The notes under the pieces were generated by a model. That model saw only the letters and a list, made by a program, of their open reading frames with translations. It was not told the origin of the DNA and did not search any database. Of a stretch of DNA of 33,711 nucleotides, positions 15,544-23,514 are shown one piece after another. Made by a program: the position numbers and the translations under genes. The DNA lies in IMG/VR virus record IMGVR_UViG_3300007609_000924, positions 1 through 33,711 of that record. One strand, written 5' to 3'. Source of the DNA: a virus. Numbering within the stretch: the first letter of the stretch is position 1; each line of letters begins with the position of its first letter.

Positions 15544-15578
15544 TTGGATGTATCTGTATTATTTATTATAATAAATAA
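15544..15578 (+). promoter_or_regulatory. candidate promoter (TTGGAT-20-TATAAT) with AT palindrome
   Basis: TTG at 15544-15546, then 20 nt, then perfect TATAAT at 15567-15572. The -10 lies inside the AT-palindromic TTATTTATTATAATAAATAA (15559-15578), so both promoter-like signatures of this window coincide here. It starts 10 bases after the terminator and drives the small genes from 15590. Confidence 0.55.
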
Positions 15579-15589
15579 AAAATAAAGTT

Positions 15590-15862
15590 ATGCCAAGTTT
15601 TGAAGTATACGACAACGTTTATCTAGAGACAGATATACATGTTGATGAGTTTTTAAATGAATGTAGCGAAGATGACATTAAAGAAATTATTCAATATCTT
15701 ATAGATAATAACATTATATCTGAAGATAGGAAAACGGATTTTGCAAATTTATCATTTGATGAGGAACAACTACATAAAAATCTTGATAAAATAAAAAATA
15801 ATTATCATTTTTTATCAAATGAAGATGAAGAAACAATTAAACGAATAGCAAATAAATTATAA
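15590..15862 (+). CDS. uncharacterised small acidic protein
   Basis: 90 aa, strongly acidic and probably all helical apart from an initial strand (SFEVYDNVYLETDIHVDEFL). Blocks of charge such as CSEDDIKEIIQYLIDNNIISED and NEDEETIKRIANKL suggest paired helices. No motif recognised. The ATG is in an AATAAAGTTATG context used by several genes here. It is one base from the next gene, so the two are likely co-translated. Similar small acidic phage proteins sometimes mimic DNA or bind host enzymes, but nothing here proves that. Confidence 0.7.
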   Translation: MPSFEVYDNVYLETDIHVDEFLNECSEDDIKEIIQYLIDNNIISEDRKTDFANLSFDEEQLHKNLDKIKNNYHFLSNEDEETIKRIANKL

Positions 15863-15863
15863 T

Positions 15864-16301
15864 ATGTACGGAAAAAGGCAATGGCGTGGCTTAGAAGTCG
15901 AAGGCCGGTATGCAGATATCATGACTTTCTTTGTTAGAGAATTAATTGATGATAAATTATCAGTAAAATCATTTAATGAATATCCACATTATTATTTTAC
16001 TATTGAATATATGAAGAAAATTTCTACAAATAATCAATATATTAATATTATCAGAGAAATATTAGATACAACCAATTGTGCCGTTACAATTGAAGCCAAT
16101 ACAGCCACTTTAAAGAACATTCCTGTGGATCTTGTTAATAGATGTCATATTATATATCGAATAGCAGACGATGCAGTACAAGTGCTAAAAGACACCGATA
16201 CGATATCAATTGACGCCGGGTGGTATCGAGTAGCACAAATAACCAAATGTAACATGATGCATATTAACCCAGATAATTATAAATTTGATGAAGAATTATA
16301 A
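15864..16301 (+). CDS. uncharacterised phage protein
   Basis: 145 aa, mixed alpha/beta. It begins MYGKRQWRGLEVEGRYADIMTFFVREL; the GLEVEGRY..I.TFFVR pattern is a distinctive conserved-looking block that I cannot name. The middle has NCAVTIEANTATLKNIPVDLVNRCHIIYRI and the end DTDTISIDAGWYRVAQITKCNMMHINPDNY. No catalytic motif or membrane segment. The last 14 bases overlap the next gene. Part of a three-gene unit (15590, 15864, 16288) without recognisable roles. Confidence 0.7.
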   Translation: MYGKRQWRGLEVEGRYADIMTFFVRELIDDKLSVKSFNEYPHYYFTIEYMKKISTNNQYINIIREILDTTNCAVTIEANTATLKNIPVDLVNRCHIIYRIADDAVQVLKDTDTISIDAGWYRVAQITKCNMMHINPDNYKFDEEL

Positions 16302-16503
16302 TTTTTCAAAAAGTAATAACAGCCAAGTTCAACAAAAAGCCGAACAACTATTTTTAGATTTTTATACAGTTGAATTAGAGGATATGACGCATCTAGATAA
16401 AGATGCTGCAATAGAATGTGCATTAATAGCAGTTAACGAAATTATTGCAATAACCCGATCTTCTTTTTGGTACCGTGTTCGAGAAGCATTAAACAAAATG
16501 TAA
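16288..16503 (+). CDS. uncharacterised small helical protein
   Basis: 71 aa from ATG 16288 (a TTG three bases earlier is in frame but unneeded). It overlaps the previous gene by 14 bases. Sequence is polar at the start (MKNYNFSKSNNSQVQQKAEQLF) and helical after (EDMTHLDKDAAIECALIAVNEIIAI), ending SSFWYRVREALNKM. No motif assigned. The compact overlap and normal composition argue that it is a real gene. Confidence 0.6.
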   Translation: MKNYNFSKSNNSQVQQKAEQLFLDFYTVELEDMTHLDKDAAIECALIAVNEIIAITRSSFWYRVREALNKM

Positions 16504-16534
16504 ATATAAATTTAAATGAATAATATTATAACAA

Positions 16535-16879
16535 ATGAAATATTCAGTAGTAGTAACATTTAGTATGGAAGGATTTCATAATTGGCCAGAAGCTAAAGAT
16601 GTATTTCCCGAAGTAGCATTCCTGTCAGATAGACATAGACATCAATTTGGATTTCGTTGTTATGCAAAAGTATCTCACACTGACAGAGACGAAGAATTTA
16701 TCTTAATGCAACGAAGATTAAAAAAACAACTCAGAACTAATTTTGGTGGTAATATACTTGAATTTGGCAGAATGAGTTGTGAAGACATTGGAGAATGGTT
16801 GCTAGAAAACAATGACAATTTATATCGGGTAGAAGTATTCGAAGATTGGGAAAATGGCGCAATCATTGAACGAGATTAG
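16535..16879 (+). CDS. QueD-like T-fold candidate with His triad
   Basis: 114 aa, usually annotated only as hypothetical. It starts VVVTFSMEGFHNWPEA (H15), then LSDRHRHQFGFRCYAKV (H34 and H36), EFILMQRRLKKQL, GRMSCEDIGEWLL (a PTxExxAxxL-like helix) and VEVFEDWENGAII. This order (FxxxFH, HxH, helix, Cys-Glu helix, VxVxExxxxxA) parallels QueD/6-pyruvoyl-tetrahydropterin synthase and supplies the zinc His triad, but lacks the KCxxLHGH catalytic Cys. It sits just upstream of the glycosyltransferase-DpdA pair. The T-fold assignment is my inference; the enzyme activity is unknown. Confidence 0.68.
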   Translation: MKYSVVVTFSMEGFHNWPEAKDVFPEVAFLSDRHRHQFGFRCYAKVSHTDRDEEFILMQRRLKKQLRTNFGGNILEFGRMSCEDIGEWLLENNDNLYRVEVFEDWENGAIIERD

Positions 16880-16880
16880 G

Positions 16881-16909
16881 TTGGATAAAAATTATTATTT
16901 TCTTATAAT
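16881..16909 (+). promoter_or_regulatory. candidate promoter (TTGGAT-20-TATAAT)
   Basis: TTG at 16881-16883, 20 nt, perfect TATAAT at 16904-16909, with ATTTTC before the -10. It is in the 35 bp gap before the glycosyltransferase-dpdA-clamp block; the ATG follows six bases after the -10. Confidence 0.52.
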
Positions 16910-16914
16910 AAGTT

Positions 16915-18117
16915 ATGACAAATAAAGACATTAGAACAGTATGGTATTTTTCGCTAGAACCACTCAAAGCCAGATACACATATCAATTATCAAAAGAGTG
17001 GATGCCGGCAACATTTGCCCCATATGAGAAAGCTAATAAACTAAAATTTGTTGATGTTCCAGGAGAATTTGATCCAGATCAGCAAATTAAAGTAGGCGCA
17101 GTATTAGATGCAGTCGGTCGAGGTAAGTTTGCTATGAGTCAATGTAGCAATTTCTTGGACATGTTGAATAACGATTTAGTTAAAGACGGAGATGTGTTAT
17201 TTCTGCAAGACTATTGGCATCCTGGTATTGAATCTATATTATATGCATTAGACTTATATGGTATCAATGTTAAAATATATGCAATGCTCCACGCACAATC
17301 AGTAGATGAATATGATTTCACATGGCCCATGCGAAATTGGATGCGAGGCTTTGAATTAGGTTTAGATCAGAGAATGGCTGGTATATTTGTCGGTTCGACA
17401 ATTCATAAAGAACAATTAAGAGCAGCAGGATTTAAAGCCCCAATTCATGTAGTTTCATTGCCATTACATAAAGAGTTAACTAAGCAGAAGTTACCTGGGT
17501 ATAAAGAGCATTCGCTACGAAAAGAAAATTATGTAGTATATTCAAGTCGTCTAGACAAAGAAAAGAATCCATTCTTCATGATAGAAGTTGCAGAACAATT
17601 CTTAGATGAAAATGAATTATGGGAATGGCACGTAACAACATCCGGTCAGAGTTTTAAATCAATGTTGCCGGGAGCTATAGAGGCATTAGAAACACTGGCT
17701 AAAAAACAACCTAGATTCAAATTATTAAATAATTTAACGAAAGAACAATATTATAATGAATTAGCATTAGCGAAAATTCAATTTAATAGTTCATTGCAGG
17801 ACTATGTGTCATGGACAGTGTTAGAGTCAACTACATTTGGCTGTGAATTAGTATTTCCAGACTTCAGATCATTTCCAGAATTTATTCCTCAGAATAAATT
17901 ATATAAACCATTCAATGTCAAATCAGCATTACATACTTTAAATAATGTTAAAACTACAAACAGATCTGGCATTTATTATAATTTTCCTGACATATCAGAT
18001 TTAGGTAGACGAATGGAAGCATATATTATTTCCAATGACATTACGCAAGAGTTAAATGTATGGCATGAGTCTGCATATTGTACGCATTTATTAAATACAC
18101 AAGGAATACATGAATAA
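16915..18117 (+). CDS. GT-B glycosyltransferase-like protein
   Basis: 400 aa. N-terminal half with VWYFSLEPLKARYTYQLSKEW and GDVLFLQDYWHPGIESILYALDLYG, then YAMLHAQSVDEYDFTWPMRNW and IFVGSTIHKEQLRAAGF; the C-terminal half opens with VVYSSRLDKEKNPFFMIEVAEQF, the typical GT4 linker, and later has SLQDYVSWTVLESTTFGCELVFPD, where the E of VLES is in the family acidic position. It overlaps the DpdA-like gene by eight bases, unlike the other glycosyltransferases that cluster after 24 kb. A role in decorating DNA is therefore possible; glycosylation of another target is equally open. Confidence 0.72.
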   Translation: MTNKDIRTVWYFSLEPLKARYTYQLSKEWMPATFAPYEKANKLKFVDVPGEFDPDQQIKVGAVLDAVGRGKFAMSQCSNFLDMLNNDLVKDGDVLFLQDYWHPGIESILYALDLYGINVKIYAMLHAQSVDEYDFTWPMRNWMRGFELGLDQRMAGIFVGSTIHKEQLRAAGFKAPIHVVSLPLHKELTKQKLPGYKEHSLRKENYVVYSSRLDKEKNPFFMIEVAEQFLDENELWEWHVTTSGQSFKSMLPGAIEALETLAKKQPRFKLLNNLTKEQYYNELALAKIQFNSSLQDYVSWTVLESTTFGCELVFPDFRSFPEFIPQNKLYKPFNVKSALHTLNNVKTTNRSGIYYNFPDISDLGRRMEAYIISNDITQELNVWHESAYCTHLLNTQGIHE

Positions 18118-19366
18118 AAAAGACTTTTTATACATTCCATCATTGTCAGCTGGTTCTATGGTGTCAGCTTTCAAGAAAAATACTAAATTTTCAGATGGAA
18201 CTACAATGCGATTTTTCTCAAAAGAATATCCAGAACAATGGCGCCATCCATATTTCCTAGTAACCGCCGGCCATCATTATAAGAAAATGGATTTCCGTCA
18301 ACAGTTAGGATTAGATGACGGTACATTTGTATTCGGAGACTCTGGTGGATTCCAAATTGCAACTGGTGCACTAAAATGGGATGGGACTATCAGAGAAAAG
18401 ATATTTCATTGGTTAGAAGCTAATAGTGACGTAGCAGCTAATTTAGATATACCGCCTCGAGTAACATTTGAAAATCGATTCAATGATGCAATGGATATAT
18501 CATTTGATAATTTTAAATGGTTTGAAAAACATCAATCAGGTAAAACTAAATTTCTCAACGTAATACAAGGAACATTTAATGAAGAATATTCTACTTGGTA
18601 TCATAAATTCAAAGATTTTGATTTTAACGGCTGGTGTATAGGCGGTCCTAAGAAATTAGTAGATTTCATGTATGTGATTGCACTCATGCTGCAAGAAAGA
18701 GAATTCGAAAAGAACCATGTACAATACATACATTTATTGGGCATTTCAAAGATATCTGATTTCTTTATTCTAGGAACTATACAGCATTTATTAAACGGAT
18801 TAACTGGTGGTAGAGTGCAGCTTATGTCAGATTCGTCTTCTCCGGGCCAATATCCAGTATTTGGTACATATTTGCATTCAAGTAATTACAAGACACAGAC
18901 ATTTACGGAATTATATTTTCCTAAAAATGCAGAGTATCGCCGAAAAACTCATATCAAACAAGGTAAAGAAGGAATTGTTGATATCGATAAAACTAAACAT
19001 GTTGCGTGTAGTATTGAATGTCCAGCATGTAATGATTTTACATATGAATACCTAGGAGGCCAGACGTCAACTGGTTTAGACAGATATTCACAAGAAGGTA
19101 TGCCTAGAATGGTAGTTCATAACGTGCACATATACTGTGAAATGGTTAAGGATATCAATAAATTAACCGAGCACCATGTAGAGTTACTAGAAACAGTATT
19201 ACCGAAAAATCTTTACGATGTTATATTATCATTGCATGAAATGTTTGCATCGCCGGATGACGCAATGAAAGTATATTCAACATATAAAAAGACTTATAAG
19301 AAATTCGGCGGCGATTCAATATCAACTACCGATGCAAATAAATTCAACGAATTCTTTAAATTTTAA
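18110..19366 (+). CDS. dpdA: DpdA-like DNA deazaguanine transglycosylase (TGT family)
   Basis: 418 aa, related to tRNA-guanine transglycosylase. FGDSGGFQ (75-82) has the TGT active-site Asp (D77), NVIQGT (150-155) and CIGGP (176-180) are substrate-binding loops, LMSDSSS (238-244) gives D241 at the nucleophile-region position, and C300, C304 and C307 (ACSIECPACNDF) with a later NVHIYC His form the zinc site. Phage and bacterial DpdA enzymes swap guanine for 7-deazaguanine bases in DNA and protect it from restriction. FolE, QueD and QueE are encoded 8-10 kb upstream, which favours a DNA-modifying role over tRNA. Confidence 0.85.
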   Translation: MNKKDFLYIPSLSAGSMVSAFKKNTKFSDGTTMRFFSKEYPEQWRHPYFLVTAGHHYKKMDFRQQLGLDDGTFVFGDSGGFQIATGALKWDGTIREKIFHWLEANSDVAANLDIPPRVTFENRFNDAMDISFDNFKWFEKHQSGKTKFLNVIQGTFNEEYSTWYHKFKDFDFNGWCIGGPKKLVDFMYVIALMLQEREFEKNHVQYIHLLGISKISDFFILGTIQHLLNGLTGGRVQLMSDSSSPGQYPVFGTYLHSSNYKTQTFTELYFPKNAEYRRKTHIKQGKEGIVDIDKTKHVACSIECPACNDFTYEYLGGQTSTGLDRYSQEGMPRMVVHNVHIYCEMVKDINKLTEHHVELLETVLPKNLYDVILSLHEMFASPDDAMKVYSTYKKTYKKFGGDSISTTDANKFNEFFKF

Positions 19367-19377
19367 ATAGAAATAAC

Positions 19378-20085
19378 ATGCAAAAAACAAATTTATTAAA
19401 TTTTATTAACCGATATTACTTAGGAGGGAACTGCGAATCAGTAAAATTGGATATGACCAATGATAGTATTCATTGTGAATTAATCGACGAAGATCAAACT
19501 GTAGTTGGGAAATTAAATTGGAAAACATCACCATTTTCAAGCGGAGAAATTGGAATTAATCATACTGGCGGGTTAATAAAAATGTTGTCAGCAGTTGGAG
19601 ATGACATTGATATTAAAATTCAAGAGTCGCAAGGCAAAAATTATGCAATGGAGATAAAAGAAGGCTCTACTAAATTAACATTTATGTTAGCAGATACATC
19701 GGTTATTCCAAATGTGCCTACTATTAACCAAGAGCCTCCATATGAAGTAGAAATTCCAATTGATTCGGATTTTACTAATAAATTTATCAAAGCAAAAAAT
19801 GCATTACCAGATTCAAGAAATTTTGCAGTACAAGTTAAAAATGGTGTGATAAAGTTTATTATTAATTATAGCACGATTAATTCTGATAATGTAACATTTG
19901 AAGTAGGCAAATCAACTAATGATTTAGACACAATTTGTTTCTCTGCGGATAAACTAAAAGAAGTACTAATTGCAAATAAAGGAGCAATTGGTAAAATGCA
20001 CATTTCATCACAAGGTTTAGCAAGAATTGAATTTACAGATTCTGAATTCGATGCAACATATTGGTTGGTTCAATTACAAAATTAA
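19378..20085 (+). CDS. gp45: sliding clamp (gp45/PCNA-like)
   Basis: 235 aa, close to T4 gp45 (228 aa). Alternating beta strands throughout, with clamp-like features: an N-terminal NLLNFINRYYLGGNCESVKL, LTFMLADTSVIPNVPTI (the interdomain-connector region, about 98-114) and a C-terminal SSQGLARIEFTDSEFDATYWLVQL. Two similar halves of about 110 residues are suggested, as in gp45. It precedes dUTPase and the clamp loader, in the gp45-gp44-gp62 order of T4-like phages. Identification rests on length, fold pattern and context, since clamps are weakly conserved. Confidence 0.8.
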   Translation: MQKTNLLNFINRYYLGGNCESVKLDMTNDSIHCELIDEDQTVVGKLNWKTSPFSSGEIGINHTGGLIKMLSAVGDDIDIKIQESQGKNYAMEIKEGSTKLTFMLADTSVIPNVPTINQEPPYEVEIPIDSDFTNKFIKAKNALPDSRNFAVQVKNGVIKFIINYSTINSDNVTFEVGKSTNDLDTICFSADKLKEVLIANKGAIGKMHISSQGLARIEFTDSEFDATYWLVQLQN

Positions 20086-20088
20086 AAT

Positions 20089-20520
20089 ATGCAAATACAA
20101 GTTATAAATTCATCAATATACGACTTACCTAGATATGAAACAATTAGATCTGCTGGAGTCGATGTACGATGTTCTGAAAAATGGGATACTGAGATTCCAC
20201 CAGGTGGAACTGCATTGGTTGGTACTGGATTAGCTGTATCAATACCATCAGGATATGAAATACAGGTACGGCCTAGAAGTGGTCTTGCACTTAAATATGG
20301 CGTAACTGTATTAAATAGTCCAGGTACGATTGACGCAGATTATCGCGGTGAAATTAAAGTAATATTAATTAATCATGGTAAAGACATATTCACAATCAAA
20401 CCCGGAGATCGAATAGGACAATTGGTATTAAATAAAGTAGAACAAATCGAATGGATGCCTGTGTCTGAGCTAGATAGTACTAGAAGAGGCAAAGGCGGAT
20501 TCGGATCAACAGGAAAATAA
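20089..20520 (+). CDS. dut: dUTPase (deoxyuridine triphosphatase)
   Basis: 143 aa trimeric-type dUTPase; it hydrolyses dUTP to dUMP and pyrophosphate, keeping uracil out of DNA. Motif 1 [10 protein letters not shown] (about 21-30), motif 2 [14 protein letters not shown] (61-74), motif 3 [17 protein letters not shown] (75-91), motif 4 [12 protein letters not shown] and motif 5 [11 protein letters not shown] (131-141) are all present, so it should be active. It begins four bases after the clamp stop and its own stop overlaps the clamp-loader start (TAATG). Confidence 0.95.
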   Translation: MQIQVINSSIYDLPRYETIRSAGVDVRCSEKWDTEIPPGGTALVGTGLAVSIPSGYEIQVRPRSGLALKYGVTVLNSPGTIDADYRGEIKVILINHGKDIFTIKPGDRIGQLVLNKVEQIEWMPVSELDSTRRGKGGFGSTGK

Positions 20521-21449
20521 TGATAGACAAAACAAAAGAACATGATTTATGGGTAGAAGCATTTCGTCCTTCTACATTAGACGGATATATAGGCAACGAA
20601 CATGTAATAGATAAAGCAAAACTTTGGATTGAATCGGGAGAATTACCACATTTATTATTTCACGGTCCAGCTGGAACCGGTAAAACAACGTTAGCAAAGA
20701 TATTAGCAAACTCTGTTGATTCACAAATCATGTATATTAATGCATCGGATGAAAATTCAGTAGATATAGTTAGAGATAAAATAAAAAGATTTGCTAGTAG
20801 CGTAGGATTTAATCGATGGAAAATAATCATATTAGATGAGTTTGATTATATGACCCCCAATGCAATGGCAACACTTCGTAACTTAATGGAAACATATAGT
20901 AAATCAGCAAGATTTATTTTAACTTGTAACTATATAGAAAAGGTTATTGATCCAATACAAAGTAGATGTCAGGTATTTGGTATCACACCACCTAATAAAA
21001 CAGATGTTGCTAAACGACTAGTAACAGTGTTAGAACAAAAAAATATTGAATATGATATAAAAGATGTAGCATCCATCATCAATGCATCATATCCAGATGT
21101 TCGGAGAGCAATTAATTCAGCTCAAAGTCATGTAGTAAAAGGTAAACTAATATTAGATAAAAGTAGTATTATCCAATCAAATTACATGACTAAGATATTA
21201 GAAATATTAAAGAATTTAAAAGATAAAAAATTAGCATTCACTGAAATACGACAAATAATAGCGAATAGTAAAGTCAAAGATTTTACTGCATTATTTACAT
21301 TTTTATATGACAATCTAGATGAATTTGCTGTCGGTCATATAGGCCCTGTTATATTAATAATCGCCGAATGTCAATATACAGACGTCCATGTAGTCGATAA
21401 AGAAATTAATGCAATGTCAATGTTTGTTAAATTAATAAATGAATTGTAA
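20520..21449 (+). CDS. gp44: clamp loader large subunit (gp44/RFC-like AAA+)
   Basis: 309 aa AAA+ ATPase loading the sliding clamp. WVEAFRPSTLDGYIGNE is the RFC box near the N-terminus; Walker A is GPAGTGKT (49-56), Walker B ILDEFDY (104-110), sensor 1 TCNY (135-138), and the SRC arginine-finger motif IQSRCQVF (146-153). PDVRRAINSAQ (about 195-205) is sensor 2. Length equals T4 gp44 (319 aa). It would act with the gp62-like subunit at 21729 and the clamp at 19378. Confidence 0.94.
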   Translation: MIDKTKEHDLWVEAFRPSTLDGYIGNEHVIDKAKLWIESGELPHLLFHGPAGTGKTTLAKILANSVDSQIMYINASDENSVDIVRDKIKRFASSVGFNRWKIIILDEFDYMTPNAMATLRNLMETYSKSARFILTCNYIEKVIDPIQSRCQVFGITPPNKTDVAKRLVTVLEQKNIEYDIKDVASIINASYPDVRRAINSAQSHVVKGKLILDKSSIIQSNYMTKILEILKNLKDKKLAFTEIRQIIANSKVKDFTALFTFLYDNLDEFAVGHIGPVILIIAECQYTDVHVVDKEINAMSMFVKLINEL

Positions 21450-21451
21450 TT

Positions 21452-21706
21452 ATGGGTAAAGAATTTAATATGGGCAAAAAGTTTAAACAAGATGCAATGA
21501 ACTCAGCAACGCCCAGTGATTTACAAACTATATCATGTCCAGAATGTGGTAGTATTTACTTTCGACAAGTATTAATTATTAATAAAATATCTAAATTTAT
21601 AACCGGAGAATCTGCAGATCAATTAATGCCAGTCCCATCTTTTCGGTGTGACGATTGCGGACATGTTCCGGAAGAATTTCGACCAGTAAAGCCTAAATCA
21701 AAATAA
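21452..21706 (+). CDS. small zinc-ribbon protein
   Basis: 84 aa with two CxxC knuckles: SCPECGSIYF (Cys about 28 and 31) and RCDDCGHVPEEF (about 67 and 70), separated by about 35 residues including a MPVPS segment. This is a classical zinc-ribbon layout. The start at 21452 is two bases after the clamp loader stop; a second in-frame ATG (21470) would shorten it by six residues. It lies between the two clamp-loader subunits and may bind DNA or protein in the replisome; that is inference from context only. Confidence 0.76.
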   Translation: MGKEFNMGKKFKQDAMNSATPSDLQTISCPECGSIYFRQVLIINKISKFITGESADQLMPVPSFRCDDCGHVPEEFRPVKPKSK

Positions 21707-21728
21707 TAATATCAAATAATATAATAAT

Positions 21729-22178
21729 ATGAAAAAAAAATCTTCAGGAGCATCGATATTTGACTTTATTAATGGCGTTACTAGCAAGAAAAAAGAATGG
21801 ACTAGTTGGTCTAGCAGTGACCAGAAAAGATTTGCCCCATATATTTTTAACAGATGGCTTTCGATGAGAATGGAATTAACTGAATTTGTAAATGATTTAC
21901 AAAAATATACAATTGGTCAATTGCGACCTTCGGAAACATATCGATTATATCACGACTTTTTACCGTCACACAAAGGTTTTGCAAAATATATCAAAGGCAA
22001 AAAACAAGATAAATACACAAAAGAGCTGATAGACCAAGTAGCTGAACATTATCAAGTATCAAAACAAGAAGCAATAGAATATATCGATTTGATGGATTTG
22101 CATAGTTGTGATGTGTTAATATCAAAATATGGATATACTGACAAAGAAAAGAAAACTATATTAAAAGGAATACAATGA
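21729..22178 (+). CDS. probable clamp loader small subunit (gp62-like)
   Basis: 149 aa, helical. WSSSDQKRFAPYIFNRWLSMRMELTEFVNDLQ (about 29-60) has the layout of the T4 gp62 segment in which a short helix is followed by an asparagine-containing RALS-type helix; HKGFAKYIKGKKQDKYTKELIDQVAEHYQVSKQEAIEYIDLM matches the gp62 pattern KR.GKWAK...IK.LA.RYQV...DAI. It follows gp44 and a zinc ribbon, the position expected for gene 62. It is shorter than T4 gp62 (187 aa). Family assignment is by pattern and synteny. Confidence 0.68.
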   Translation: MKKKSSGASIFDFINGVTSKKKEWTSWSSSDQKRFAPYIFNRWLSMRMELTEFVNDLQKYTIGQLRPSETYRLYHDFLPSHKGFAKYIKGKKQDKYTKELIDQVAEHYQVSKQEAIEYIDLMDLHSCDVLISKYGYTDKEKKTILKGIQ

Positions 22179-22420
22179 GCGACACAATAAACACACAATC
22201 ACATTATCAAGGCCCATATTCTTTATATAAATTTGCTGAAGATTTTAAACTCAATAGTTATGAATTTGACATTATAAAGCGAATTGTGAGATGTCGGCAT
22301 AAAGGATCATTTGAAGATGATTTAAATAAAACCAAAGATTTAATTAATATATATCTTACTGAAACATACGACATGCATACCGAGTTGAACCAGACTAATA
22401 AATCTCATAAATCTAAATAA
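22175..22420 (+). CDS. small protein, DUF3310-like candidate
   Basis: 81 aa, overlapping the previous gene by four bases (ATGA) with an AAAAGGA Shine-Dalgarno-like leader. HYQGPYSLYKFAEDFKLNSYEFDIIKRIVRCRHKGSFEDDLNKTKDLINIYL resembles the DUF3310 pattern (HY....E.I..F....GN..KYI.R...K....DL.KA..Y). These short proteins are common in phage nucleotide-metabolism regions. The family resemblance is weak, but the gene is well supported by its coupling and by the terminator that follows. Confidence 0.62.
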   Translation: MSDTINTQSHYQGPYSLYKFAEDFKLNSYEFDIIKRIVRCRHKGSFEDDLNKTKDLINIYLTETYDMHTELNQTNKSHKSK

Positions 22421-22449
22421 TTTATTATAATACCAGTACATTGGCTTTG

Positions 22450-22478
22450 AATGATAACATTATCGTTATCATTTTTTA
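22450..22478 (+). terminator. terminator after clamp-loader operon
   Basis: AATGATAAC (22450-22458) and GTTATCATT (22465-22473) form a 9-bp stem with loop ATTATC, followed by T-rich sequence. An outer ATTGGC (22440-22445)/GCCAAT (22482-22487) pair could extend the structure. Confidence 0.74.
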
Positions 22479-22486
22479 TTGGCCAA

Positions 22487-22515
22487 TTGGATAATATAAA
22501 CTATTTTATTATATT
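22487..22515 (+). promoter_or_regulatory. candidate promoter (TTGGAT-20-TATATT)
   Basis: TTG at 22487-22489, 20 nt, TATATT at 22510-22515 (a TATAAT also follows at 22514-22519). It directly follows the terminator and precedes the nuclease gene. Confidence 0.48.
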
Positions 22516-22521
22516 ATAATC

Positions 22522-23475
22522 ATGAAAGAAGGATATATAAACCCAATATACAAATTATCAACTATCGATCCGGATACCGTACCACGCCGTATATCATATT
22601 CACAGTGGTCAATGTATGAAAAGTGTCCTAAACAATATGAATTATCATATATAAAAAAGTTAGCTCCATATACCCATAATATAAATACAGTGTTCGGAAC
22701 GGCATTTCATGAAACATTGCAAGAATATTTAACTGTAATGTATACTGATTCTGTAAAAGCAGCTGATTCTATAGAATTAAATAAATTACTTTTAAAAAAC
22801 ATGCAAACTGAATATAAATCATGTTTTGAAGAAAATGATAATATACATTTTTCTACTCCTGCAGAATTAGAAGAATATTGTGAAGATGGTATAATGATTT
22901 TAGATTGGTTCAAAAAAAGAAGGAGGCAATATTTTTCTAGCAAAGACATTGAATTAGTAGGAATTGAGCTGCAGCTATGTACCCCAGCATCAGAATTAAA
23001 CAGTTCAGTTTATTGGTTTGGATTTATTGATATTGTATTACGAGATAAACGAGACAATACTATAATAATAATTGACATAAAAACTTCTAGAAATGGCTGG
23101 AATAAATATCAAAAAGCAGACAAATTAAAAGCAGCTCAATTAATTGCATATAAAAATTATTATTCAAACCAATATGGAATACCGCGTGATAATATCAATA
23201 TTGAATTTTTTGTAGTTAAACGTAAATTGCAAGAAGAATCAATGTTCCCACAAAAACGTATACAAGAGATAAGACCAGCGTCGGGTAAAATTACACAAAA
23301 GCGTGTTCAAAAACAAATAGACAAATTTATTGAAAGATGTTTTGATGAATCTGGAAATCGTATCGAAGATATAGAATATCTTCCAATTGCCGGAAAGGGA
23401 ATGAAAAATTGCAAATATTGTTTTGCAAAAGATCGATACGATTTATGTCCAAAAGAAAACCGTATACGAGAATAA
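22522..23475 (+). CDS. PD-(D/E)XK nuclease, Cas4/RecB-like with Fe-S cysteines
   Basis: 317 aa. SYSQWSMYEKCPKQYEL (25-41) is the usual N-terminus of RecB/AddB-type nucleases, with FGTAFHETLQEYL (58-70; H63). Catalytic core: WFGFIDIVLR (D170) and IIIIDIKTSR (D185, K187), then KAAQLIAYKNYY (the QhxxY motif). One Cys near the N-terminus (C35) and three at the end (C297, C300, C309 in NCKYCFAKDRYDLCP) fit the 4Fe-4S staple of Cas4/AddB proteins. It probably trims or resects DNA ends during recombination. It lies after a terminator, so it is transcribed separately from the clamp-loader genes. Confidence 0.9.
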   Translation: MKEGYINPIYKLSTIDPDTVPRRISYSQWSMYEKCPKQYELSYIKKLAPYTHNINTVFGTAFHETLQEYLTVMYTDSVKAADSIELNKLLLKNMQTEYKSCFEENDNIHFSTPAELEEYCEDGIMILDWFKKRRRQYFSSKDIELVGIELQLCTPASELNSSVYWFGFIDIVLRDKRDNTIIIIDIKTSRNGWNKYQKADKLKAAQLIAYKNYYSNQYGIPRDNINIEFFVVKRKLQEESMFPQKRIQEIRPASGKITQKRVQKQIDKFIERCFDESGNRIEDIEYLPIAGKGMKNCKYCFAKDRYDLCPKENRIRE

Positions 23476-23514
23476 TAGTATCTATAAATTTTACGAGTAT
23501 TTAATAAATATATT

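Noticed and set aside
18807-19055. 82-codon ORF within dpdA
   Set aside because: It is an out-of-frame shadow of the transglycosylase with no motif.
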